From Sphingomonas citricola (GTDB taxonomy: Bacteria > Pseudomonadota > Alphaproteobacteria > Sphingomonadales > Sphingomonadaceae), in contig NZ_JAHXZM010000003.1 of assembly GCF_019429535.1 (NCBI RefSeq), positions 186,001-250,000 of the forward strand: a stretch of DNA of 64,000 nucleotides. Reading direction: 5' to 3'. Position numbers and translations under genes: made by a program. Positions 17,567 through 25,345 of the stretch are shown here, in pieces. The stretch's first letter is position 1, and every line of letters begins with the position of its first letter. The notes under the pieces are model-generated. The model saw only the letters and a program-made list of their open reading frames with translations. It made no database searches and was not told where the DNA came from.

Positions 17567-18928
17567 ATGGGCAGTCATGGCCGCGGCGTCGTGACCACGG
17601 CCGACCTGCACCTGCTCGGCGCCGCGCTGGCGGGGATCGCCCTGTCGGTCGTGTTGATCGTGAAGGCGCGGTTTCATCCCTTCCTCGGGCTGCTCTGCGG
17701 CGCGTTCGTCGTCGGGTCGCTGGCCGGCTTGCCGGTCGCCGATACCGCCAAGGCGGTGCAGAAGGGCGCGGGCGATATCCTCGGCGGTACCGGACTGGTG
17801 GTCGCGCTCGGACTGGCGCTCGGCGCGATGCTGCAATTGTCCGATGGCGCCGGGGGGATCGCGCGAAGGGCGCTGCGCTGGTCGGGGCCGAAGGGCGCGC
17901 CGTGGGCGGCGCTCGCAACCGCATTGGTCATCGGACTGCCGCTGTTCTTCGAGACCGGGCTGGTGTTGCTGCTGCCGATCGTCGCGGCAGCTGCAGCCGC
18001 GCTGCCCGGGGCGAGCGACGCGGCGAAGTTGCGGTTGATGCTGTCGGCGATCACGGGGCTGTCGGTCGTCCACGCGCTCGTCCCACCGCATCCGGGACCG
18101 CTGCTGGCGGTCGAGGCGCTCGGCGCCGATCTCGGGCGGACGATCCTCTACGGCGTGATGGTCGCGGTGCCGACCGCGGTGATCGCGGGGCCGCTGCTCG
18201 CGCGCGTGACCACCCGCGGCGTCGCGCTGGCCCCGCCGACGCTCGCGCCTGCGCGCATCGCGACGCAAGCGCCATCGACCGCGCGTGCGTTGGCGGTCGT
18301 GCTGCTGCCGGTCGTGTTGATCGCGGCGGGGCAGCTCGCGCCGCTGCTGCCGCGCGGTGCGACGGTCGCGGGGTGGCTTGCGGCGGCGAGCAATCCGGTC
18401 CTAGCCCTGCTGATCGCGTGCCTCGCCGCGCTGCCGCTGCTGTTCGGACGCGAGGCACTGCGCGCGCCCGTCCAGTCGGCGATCTGGGCGGAGACGATGG
18501 CACCCGCGGGGGCGATCCTGCTCGCGATCGGTGCGGGCGGTGCGCTCAAGCAGGTGCTGGTCACCGCCGGACTATCCGACCTGCTGGTCCGTGCCGCAGC
18601 GGGTGCCGCACTGTCGCCGATCCTGCTCGCCTGGGGTGTCGCGGTATGCATCCGGCTCGCGACCGGATCGGCGACGGTCGCGACGATCACCACCGCGGGC
18701 GTGATGCCGGGCGTCGTCGCGGCGAGCGGCACCGCACCCGAGTGGATCGTGCTGGCGATCGGCGCGGGCTCGGTGTTCTTCAGCCACGTCAACGATCCGG
18801 GCTTCTGGCTGGTCCGCGGCTATCTCGGCACCGATACCGCGGGCACGTTCCGCACCTGGTCGGCGCTCGAGACGGTGATCTCGGTCGTCGGCCTGCTCTT
18901 GGTGTTGGCGGCGAGCGCGCTATTCTGA
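17567..18928 (+). CDS. GntP-family gluconate:H+ symporter
   Basis: Inner-membrane permease of the GntP family, 453 residues and about 12 hydrophobic segments. Family-typical stretches include FHPFLGLLCGAFVVGSLAG, the intramembrane GLPLFFETGLVLLLPIV, VPPHPGPLLAVEALGAD and GSVFFSHVNDPGFWLV. It should import gluconate or a related sugar acid with protons. The start is uncertain: ATG 17567 gives normal length, GTG 17591 is an alternative, and a G-rich AGGGGGGGG lies a little too far upstream. A GntR regulator gene follows 23 bases downstream and gluconate kinase lies beyond it. Confidence 0.85.
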   Translation: MGSHGRGVVTTADLHLLGAALAGIALSVVLIVKARFHPFLGLLCGAFVVGSLAGLPVADTAKAVQKGAGDILGGTGLVVALGLALGAMLQLSDGAGGIARRALRWSGPKGAPWAALATALVIGLPLFFETGLVLLLPIVAAAAAALPGASDAAKLRLMLSAITGLSVVHALVPPHPGPLLAVEALGADLGRTILYGVMVAVPTAVIAGPLLARVTTRGVALAPPTLAPARIATQAPSTARALAVVLLPVVLIAAGQLAPLLPRGATVAGWLAAASNPVLALLIACLAALPLLFGREALRAPVQSAIWAETMAPAGAILLAIGAGGALKQVLVTAGLSDLLVRAAAGAALSPILLAWGVAVCIRLATGSATVATITTAGVMPGVVAASGTAPEWIVLAIGAGSVFFSHVNDPGFWLVRGYLGTDTAGTFRTWSALETVISVVGLLLVLAASALF

Positions 18929-18951
18929 TCGCGAACAGGGGAGGGCCGGCA

Positions 18952-19629
18952 TTGGGTCAGGAACGGCTGACGGATCGCGCCTACACCGCGATCGTCGAGA
19001 TCATCAACGCGGACGACCTGAACGTCGGCGACCGGCTTCCCTCGGAAGCGCGGCTGGCGGAGATGTTCGGCATGTCGCGCACGATCGTACGCGAGGCATT
19101 GGCGCGGCTGGCGTCGGACGGCATCACCGAGCCGCGGCGTGGGGCGGGATCGTTCGTGAAGAGCCGTCCGTCCGATCGCATGCTCGCCTTCATGCCGGTC
19201 GCCGAACTGCCCCGGACGCTCGGGACCTACGAAGTCCGCTTCGTTCTAGAGGCGGAGGCGGCGCGGCTCGCTGCGGTCCGACGCTCGGGCGAGGAGATGG
19301 CCGCGATCGACGAAGCGCTGGAGGCGCTGCGCGCGGCATTGCTGTCGGACGCGCCCGCGCACGACGAGGACATGGAATTGCACCGCCGCATCGTCGCCGC
19401 GACCGCCAACCCCGCCTTCGCCGCCGCGTTCGACGCGCTTGTCGCCGAGGTGGAGAAGGTGATGCGCGCGGGCGTCGACATCTCGCGCTCGCGGCCGCCC
19501 GAGGTGATCGGCGCGATGATGCGCGAGCATGAGATGATCGTCGACGCGATCCGCGCGCAGGACGCGGACGGTGCCGCGCTCGCGATGCGCTGGCACCTGT
19601 CGGAGGGGCGCAAGCGGTTGATGCCCTAG
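18952..19629 (+). CDS. GntR-family (FadR/FCD) transcriptional regulator
   Basis: A 225-residue regulator with an N-terminal GntR winged helix (about 1-75: RLPSEARLAEMFGMSRTIVR, GAGSFV) and a C-terminal all-helical FCD domain with the metal-site pattern His in ELHRRI and HEMIVDAI. It starts at TTG 18952, with GGGAGGG 6 bases upstream; no ATG fits. Placed directly after a gluconate permease, it probably represses the permease through the TGTCGTAC sites upstream and is released by a sugar acid. Its stop overlaps that of the convergent gntK. Confidence 0.85.
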   Translation: MGQERLTDRAYTAIVEIINADDLNVGDRLPSEARLAEMFGMSRTIVREALARLASDGITEPRRGAGSFVKSRPSDRMLAFMPVAELPRTLGTYEVRFVLEAEAARLAAVRRSGEEMAAIDEALEALRAALLSDAPAHDEDMELHRRIVAATANPAFAAAFDALVAEVEKVMRAGVDISRSRPPEVIGAMMREHEMIVDAIRAQDADGAALAMRWHLSEGRKRLMP

Positions 19630-20180
19630 GCGTCGGTCAGCCACGATACCGCCGCGCGGCAGAGCTCAGGCGGGCTGTGGTGCGAATCGAGTGCCAGCAC
19701 CGGTTCGTCAGGCGCGGGCCGCTCAAGCGTGTCGAGCTGGCTGTCGAGGAGACTGGGCGGCATGTAATGCGCCCGCCGGTGTTCGAGCCGTTGGAGCAGT
19801 TCGTCGCGCTCATTTTCGAGCAGCACAAAGCGGACGCGCCCGCCCGCCGCCGCGATCAATCGATCGCGATAGCGACGGCGCAACGCCGAGCAGGTCGCAA
19901 CCGCGCGCCCGCTATCACGCGCCGCATCGCCGAGCGCGTGGCCTAACCGGTCGAGCCACGGCCAGCGATCGGCGTCGGTTAGGGGATGGCCCGCACGCAT
20001 CTTCGCAATCGCGGCGGTATCGTGAAAGTCGTCGCCTTCGAGGAAGGGGCAGTCGAGCACGCGCGCGAGCAGCGATCCGAGCGTCGATTTGCCCGATCCG
20101 CTGACCCCCATGACGATGACGGCGAGCGGCGCCTCAGCCTCGTCAGGGTTCCGGGTCACGCGCTGCTTCTCCTTCGTCAT
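19626..20180 (-). CDS. gntK: Gluconate kinase
   Basis: Phosphorylates D-gluconate to 6-phosphogluconate for the Entner-Doudoroff or pentose-phosphate route; cytoplasmic, 184 residues. The P-loop is GVSGSGKST, followed by GDDFHDTAAIAKMRAGHPL, DRWPWL, CSALRRRYRDRL and a MPPSLLDSQLDTLE block, all typical of the GntK/GntV family. The frame is open to 20240, but ATG 20180 matches the family N-terminus. It converges on the GntR gene with stop codons overlapping by two bases. Confidence 0.92.
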   Translation of the reverse strand: MTKEKQRVTRNPDEAEAPLAVIVMGVSGSGKSTLGSLLARVLDCPFLEGDDFHDTAAIAKMRAGHPLTDADRWPWLDRLGHALGDAARDSGRAVATCSALRRRYRDRLIAAAGGRVRFVLLENERDELLQRLEHRRAHYMPPSLLDSQLDTLERPAPDEPVLALDSHHSPPELCRAAVSWLTDA

Positions 20181-20226
20181 ACCAATCGCGGCGGCTCTAG
20201 GCAGCGACGCGTCAACGCGGAAGCGG

Positions 20227-20269
20227 GACCAAGGTCGCACGTTGGCGAGCTGGGTATACGACCAAGGTC
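20227..20269. promoter_or_regulatory. Paired GACCAAGGTC sites (candidate operator)
   Basis: The 10-mer GACCAAGGTC (GACC/GGTC inverted repeat with AA between) occurs exactly at 20227-20236 and 20260-20269. The 33-base spacing is about three helical turns, placing both copies on one DNA face. They lie in the 173-base gap between divergent gntK and the GH3 glucosidase gene. The binding protein is unknown. Confidence 0.4.
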
Positions 20270-20353
20270 CGGTCGCGACGCGTCCGTGCGTGCGCTATCC
20301 GGCCCGGTGAGAGCGATGGACGGGGTGGGCGCGTGGTTGAGGCGGAAACGGGA

Positions 20354-22588
20354 ATGCGGGTCGGCCGCCGCGACGTGATGAAGGCAAGCGCCTTGCTCGC
20401 TGCCTCCGCCTGGGCGCCGGTTGCGATCGCGCGCGACACGCGCGATCACGGCGTGCGCATCCGCGACCTGCTGTCGCGCATGACACTGTCCGAGAAGATC
20501 GGGCAGATGAACCAGATAGCGGGCGGGCGGCAGAAAGCGCTCAACTCGCGGCTCGACGCCGCGATGCTCGACCGGGTGCGACGCGGCGAGATGGGTTCGT
20601 TCCTTCACGTCGCCGGGGCCGAGCCGCTCAGGCGATTGCAAAAGATCGCGGTCGAGGAATCGCGGCTCGGCATCCCGCTGCTGTTCGCGATGGACGTGAT
20701 CCACGGTTATCGCACCACGCTGCCGGTGCCGCTCGCGCTCGCCGCCGGCTGGGACCCGGCGATGATGGAACGGGCCGCCGCGCTGATGGCGGAGGAAGCT
20801 TGGGCAGCGGGGCTGCACTGGACGTTCACGCCGATGGTCGACGTCGCGCGCGATCCGCGCTGGGGCCGCGTGGTCGAGGGCGCGGGCGAGGACGCGTATC
20901 TCGGCAGCCGGATGGCGGAAGCGCAGGTCCGCGGATTGGAGGGCCCGGTACGACGCGCACGCGAGCCGCTGGCCAGGGGTCGCGTGCTGTCGTGCAGCAA
21001 GCATTTCGTCGGCTACGGCGCGGTCGCGGGCGGGCGAGATTATGACAGCGCAGACGTATCCGAGCGGACGCTGCACGAGGTCTATCTGCCGCCGTTCCAC
21101 GCCGCGATGCGCGCGGGCTCGGGCAGTTTCATGACCGCGTTCAACGACGTTGCGGGCGTGCCGATGACCGCGAACGAGGCGCTGGTGCGTGGTAAATTGC
21201 GCGAACGCTGGGGCTATCAGGGGCTGGTCGTCAGCGATTGGAACGCGATTCCCGAACTGATCAGCCACGGGGTCGCCGCCACCCCGGCGGAGGCCGCGGC
21301 GCTGGCGCTGCACGCGGGCGTCGACATGGACATGGCGAGCAGCACTTATGCCGATCATCTGGCGACCGCGGTTGCGGCTGACGCGTCGCTCGTCCCGCTG
21401 ATCGATCAGGCGGTAATGCGCATCCTGATGACCAAGGCGCGGCTGGGGTTGTTCGACGATCCTTACCGCTTCGGCGACGCGGCACGCGAGAAGGCACCAC
21501 TTGCGCGCGGGACGGCGCGCGAGCTGGCGACCCGCTCGATCGTACTGCTGCGCAACGAGGGTGCGGTGTTGCCGCTCAAGCCCACCGCGCGCATCGCGCT
21601 GATCGGTGCGCTCGCGGACGATGCCTCCTCGGAACTCGGATCGTGGCGCGCGCGCGGGCAGGCGGAGGATGCGGTGACGCTGCGCCGCGCCTTGCCGCAG
21701 GCCGTGTACGATCCGGGCACCGATCCGGCCGCCGCCGCTCGCGTCGCCGCGAATGCCGACGTCGTGCTGCTCGTCATCGGCGAGGATTATGACATGACCG
21801 GCGAAGCACGCAGCCGGTCGGACATCGGCCTGCCCGGCGATCAACAGGCGCTGACCGAGGCGGTGCGCGGCGCGGGCAAGCCAATCGTCGCGATCGTCAT
21901 GGGGGGCCGGCCGCTCGCGCTGGAGCACGCGCTGACGGGCATTCCGGCGGTGCTGCAGACGTGGTTCCTAGGGATCGAAGGCGGTCCGGCGATCGCCGAC
22001 GTCCTGATGGGAAAGGTGTCGCCCGCGGGCCGACTGCCGATCGCGATGCCGCGCACGACGGGGCAGGTGCCGATGACCTACGCGCACGTCCCGACCGGAC
22101 GGCCGGCCAATCCCGATCTGGCGGTCGACAGCGCACGCTATCACGACACCGACATCGGCCCCGTGTTCGCCTTCGGACATGGGCTGAGCTACACGCGCTT
22201 CGGCTACGCGCCGCTCACGATCGAGCCGCGCGGCGATGCGACGGTGATCGGCGTCGTCGTCAGCAACGACGGCGCTGTCGCGGGCGACGAAGTCGTTCAG
22301 CTTTACATCCGCGACCCGGTCGCGTCGGTGGCGAGGCCCGTTGCCGAACTGCGCGGATTCAAGCGCGTGACGCTCGCGCCCGGCGAGCGGCGTACCGTTC
22401 GCTTCACGCTGGCGCACGCGCAGCTCGCCTTGTGGAAGGCGGGCGCGTGGATGATCGAGGCGGGCACGATCGAGGTGATGGTCGGCAGCTCGTCCGCGGA
22501 CATCCGGCAGCGTGGTCGGTTCACGGTCGGTGCGGGGCAGGGCAGCGATCCGGCGGCGTCGATCGCGACGCGGGTGGAGGTAGCATGA
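20354..22588 (+). CDS. Glycoside hydrolase family 3 beta-glucosidase, exported
   Basis: A 744-residue GH3 enzyme that should release terminal beta-D-glucose from oligosaccharides or glycosides. The N-terminus looks like a Tat signal (GRRDVMKASALLAASAW). The GH3 N-terminal barrel carries PLLFAMDVIHGY, KHFVGYG and the nucleophile motif VVSDWNA (D295). The C-terminal GH3 domain and an FnIII-like domain (VQLYIRDPVASVARPVAELR) follow. ATG 20354 is chosen over GTG 20333 because it begins the signal peptide. Its stop overlaps the ATG of the next gene, suggesting one transcript with the gluconolactonase. Confidence 0.9.
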   Translation: MRVGRRDVMKASALLAASAWAPVAIARDTRDHGVRIRDLLSRMTLSEKIGQMNQIAGGRQKALNSRLDAAMLDRVRRGEMGSFLHVAGAEPLRRLQKIAVEESRLGIPLLFAMDVIHGYRTTLPVPLALAAGWDPAMMERAAALMAEEAWAAGLHWTFTPMVDVARDPRWGRVVEGAGEDAYLGSRMAEAQVRGLEGPVRRAREPLARGRVLSCSKHFVGYGAVAGGRDYDSADVSERTLHEVYLPPFHAAMRAGSGSFMTAFNDVAGVPMTANEALVRGKLRERWGYQGLVVSDWNAIPELISHGVAATPAEAAALALHAGVDMDMASSTYADHLATAVAADASLVPLIDQAVMRILMTKARLGLFDDPYRFGDAAREKAPLARGTARELATRSIVLLRNEGAVLPLKPTARIALIGALADDASSELGSWRARGQAEDAVTLRRALPQAVYDPGTDPAAAARVAANADVVLLVIGEDYDMTGEARSRSDIGLPGDQQALTEAVRGAGKPIVAIVMGGRPLALEHALTGIPAVLQTWFLGIEGGPAIADVLMGKVSPAGRLPIAMPRTTGQVPMTYAHVPTGRPANPDLAVDSARYHDTDIGPVFAFGHGLSYTRFGYAPLTIEPRGDATVIGVVVSNDGAVAGDEVVQLYIRDPVASVARPVAELRGFKRVTLAPGERRTVRFTLAHAQLALWKAGAWMIEAGTIEVMVGSSSADIRQRGRFTVGAGQGSDPAASIATRVEVA

Positions 22589-23628
22589 GCGGGGAATCAT
22601 TCGTGACGAAGGTGACACGGCGAACGGCGATCCTCGGCGGCGCGGCTGTGGTTAGCTCCGCCGCGATCGCGCGGCCCGCGGTGCGACCGGCAACCGTCGG
22701 CACGATCACGCGGTTCGACCCCGCGCTCGACCGTATCCTCGATCCCTCGGCCCCGATCGAGATCATCGCGCGGGGGCTCCAATGGGCGGAGGGCCCGGTA
22801 TGGGTAGCGCGGGGCGAATATCTGCTGTTCTCCGACGTCCCCGCAAATACCGTGCATCGCTGGACGGCACGGGAGGGCGCGCATCCGTTCCTACATCCTT
22901 CGGGTCTTGGAGGTTCGGTCCCCGCGGGCATCCGCGAGGCGGGCGCGAACGGGTTGGCGATTGATCGATCGGGCGCTTTGGTGATGGCGGACTCGGGAAC
23001 GCGCGCGATCGCGCGGGTCGATCTGGCGACGCGGAAGAAGACGATTTTCGCCGACCGTTTCGAGGGCAAGCGCTTCAACAGTTGCAACGATCTGACGATC
23101 GCGCGCGACGGCACGATCTACTTCACCGACCCGCCCTATGGTCTGGCGGAGGGCGATGCATCGCCGCTGAAGGAATTGGTGTTCAACGGCGTCTATCGGC
23201 TGAGCCCGACCGGCGAGGTCGACCTGATCGACGCGAGCCTCAGGCGGCCCAACGGTATCGCATTGTCGCCCCGCCAGGATCGCCTGTACGTCGGCTGTTC
23301 TGATGAGGTCGCGCCGGAGATCAGGGTGTACGCGCTCGGGGCGGACGGCGCGCGCGTGGGCGAGGGGCGCCGGCTGGTCGACTTTACGCCTGAGTTGAAG
23401 CGTGGATGGCCGGGATTGCCCGACGGGATGAAGGTGGCGCGCAACGGGCACCTGTTCGCGACCGGACCCGGCGGGCTCTACATCCTTGCGCCCGATGGCC
23501 GGAAGCTGGGCCTGATCGCACGCGGCAAGCCGATCGCCAATTGCGCCTTCGGGGAAGATGGCCGCACGCTGTTCATGGCGAGCAGCGACGCGGTTCTGCG
23601 CGTCCGACTGCGCGCGTCGATGACCTGA
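22585..23628 (+). CDS. SMP-30/gluconolactonase-family hydrolase, exported
   Basis: A 347-residue six-bladed propeller enzyme of the SMP-30/gluconolactonase/LRE family, likely opening D-glucono-1,5-lactone to gluconate. A Tat-like signal (TRRTAILGGAAVVSSAAIA) predicts export. Family marks are GLQWAEGPVW with the metal-binding Glu, NSCNDLTIARDGTIYFTDPP, and RPNGIALSPRQDRLYVG. It starts inside the GH3 stop (ATGA). With GH3, GntP and GntK it completes glucoside to lactone-derived gluconate to 6-phosphogluconate, except for a glucose dehydrogenase, which is not here. Confidence 0.87.
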   Translation: MSGESFVTKVTRRTAILGGAAVVSSAAIARPAVRPATVGTITRFDPALDRILDPSAPIEIIARGLQWAEGPVWVARGEYLLFSDVPANTVHRWTAREGAHPFLHPSGLGGSVPAGIREAGANGLAIDRSGALVMADSGTRAIARVDLATRKKTIFADRFEGKRFNSCNDLTIARDGTIYFTDPPYGLAEGDASPLKELVFNGVYRLSPTGEVDLIDASLRRPNGIALSPRQDRLYVGCSDEVAPEIRVYALGADGARVGEGRRLVDFTPELKRGWPGLPDGMKVARNGHLFATGPGGLYILAPDGRKLGLIARGKPIANCAFGEDGRTLFMASSDAVLRVRLRASMT

Positions 23629-23635
23629 CGCGCGG

Positions 23636-25285
23636 TCAGGCCGCCAGACGCCAGGTGCCCCGGCCCGCGGCCTTCGCCTGATACAGCGCACGGTCGGCGC
23701 GCGCCATGACCGCACGCTCGGTCACCAGCGGCGAAGCGGACCATGTCGCCCCGAGGCTCGCGCCGACTCGGAGCCCCGAGCCGCCCGCGGCCGAGAACCC
23801 GCCCTGCAACGCCGACACGGTTCGCTCTGCGAGCGCCTCGAGACCGGGGAGGTCGGCCCCGACCAGGACGACCGCGAATTCGTCGCCACCCACGCGCGCG
23901 ACGAGGTCGCCGTGACGGACCGCTCCGCGCAGGCGCTGCGCCGCCTCGACGAGGATTGCGTCGCCCGCGTCGTGGCCGAGCGTGTCGTTGACCTGCTTGA
24001 ACCCGTCGAGATCGACCAGCATGACCCCGCAAGCGAGATCGGCGGGCAGCGCATCGAGCCGGTGATCGAGCCCACGGCGGTTGAGCAGCCCGGTCAACGG
24101 ATCGGTCAGCGCGTCCATTTCCGCGCGAATGCGACGCTCGTGCTCCTCGGTCAGGTCGATCGTCACCCCGACCAGTTGCTCGGGATTGCCATGCGCGTCG
24201 CGCAGCAGCCGCCGGTCGCAGCGCATCCAGTGAACGCCGCTATGCGTCTGCAAGCGGTATTCAACCGACGAACGATCGCGCTTCCCCTCGATCAATTCGC
24301 GCAGATCGGCGTTGGCGCGATCCTCGGGCAGGATGTGTTCGCTGAACTGCTGCAAATCGTAGGGGCCGGCTCCCGGACCGGCCACAAACTGCGCGAGCTG
24401 TTCGGAGGTCTGGAAGCTGCCGCTCGCGACGTCCATGTGCCACGAGCCGCCGCGCACCGCCTCGGTGATCAGTGACAGCCGCGCGTTCATCTCGACCAGC
24501 CGACGCTCTGCCTCGCGCTGCTGCGTGATGTCTTCGACATGCGCGAAGAAGTGCGTCACATTGCCCTGGTCGTCGCGGACCGCCGATACCTCGAGCTTGG
24601 CGTGCACGACCGATCCGTCCGCCCGGACGTAGCGCTTTTCCATCGAATATCCGTTGATGCGACCGAGCAACGTCTCACGCAGTTGCCGCAAGTCGACCTC
24701 GATATCGTCCGGGTGGGTCAGTTCGACGATGCTCATCGCGACGAGGTCGGGAACGGGACGTTCGAGCATCGCCGCGAAGCGGGGATTGGCGCGGACGATC
24801 CGTCCCTCGGTATCGACGATCACCTTGCCGACGGGCGCATTCTCGAACGCTTCCGCGAACATCGCCTCACTTCGCGCGATCTCGAGCTGCAGGTCGTCGC
24901 GCTGGCTGATCTGCGTGACGAGGACGATCACGCCCGCCACGTGTCCGTCGGCAGCGCGATCGGGGATATAAGTGCCCTGGACGCGCCGTCGATGATCGTG
25001 GTCAAAGATGTGATATTCGTAGGTCACTTCCTCGCCGGCCAGCGCCTTGTCGAGCTGTTCGGCGATCAGCGGATAGTTACGCTCCCCGACGATCTCGCGG
25101 ACGTAGCGGCCGACGATCTGTTCGGGCGGAATACCGCGCCAGCGCGCATAGGTTTGATTGGCGTAACGGTAACGTAGGTCGGGACCGAAATAGGCGACGA
25201 GCCCGGGGAGCAGGTCGAGGATGTGCCCCGGCGTGATCGTGTGTCCCGGCTCGATCGAGCCCGCGGGTTGGATCGGCAAGGTCAT
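23636..25285 (-). CDS. Diguanylate cyclase with three PAS domains
   Basis: A soluble 549-residue protein predicted to make cyclic di-GMP. Three PAS domains (about 20-125, 135-255 and 265-375), the later ones followed by PAC-like segments (HFFAHVEDITQQREAERRL, LVGVTIDLTEEHERR), precede a GGDEF domain (about 385-545). The catalytic motif GGDEF is intact, and RHGD five residues before it matches the RxxD inhibitory site, so product inhibition is likely. No EAL or membrane segment is present. It converges on the gluconolactonase gene, 7 bases apart. Confidence 0.92.
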   Translation of the reverse strand: MTLPIQPAGSIEPGHTITPGHILDLLPGLVAYFGPDLRYRYANQTYARWRGIPPEQIVGRYVREIVGERNYPLIAEQLDKALAGEEVTYEYHIFDHDHRRRVQGTYIPDRAADGHVAGVIVLVTQISQRDDLQLEIARSEAMFAEAFENAPVGKVIVDTEGRIVRANPRFAAMLERPVPDLVAMSIVELTHPDDIEVDLRQLRETLLGRINGYSMEKRYVRADGSVVHAKLEVSAVRDDQGNVTHFFAHVEDITQQREAERRLVEMNARLSLITEAVRGGSWHMDVASGSFQTSEQLAQFVAGPGAGPYDLQQFSEHILPEDRANADLRELIEGKRDRSSVEYRLQTHSGVHWMRCDRRLLRDAHGNPEQLVGVTIDLTEEHERRIRAEMDALTDPLTGLLNRRGLDHRLDALPADLACGVMLVDLDGFKQVNDTLGHDAGDAILVEAAQRLRGAVRHGDLVARVGGDEFAVVLVGADLPGLEALAERTVSALQGGFSAAGGSGLRVGASLGATWSASPLVTERAVMARADRALYQAKAAGRGTWRLAA

Positions 25286-25345
25286 TGCCGATCCATATCC
25301 TTGCGTCGGTTAACAACTTTCTTCGTTTCGCGCGGCCACGCGTTC

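Noticed and set aside
17479..18951. Long upstream part of the frame that ends in the GntR gene
   Set aside because: Out-of-frame reading of gntP; the GntR protein begins at TTG 18952 with a ribosome-binding site.
20177..21928. 583-codon minus-strand open frame across the GH3 gene
   Set aside because: Shadow of the GH3 beta-glucosidase; no domain, signal or ribosome-binding site.
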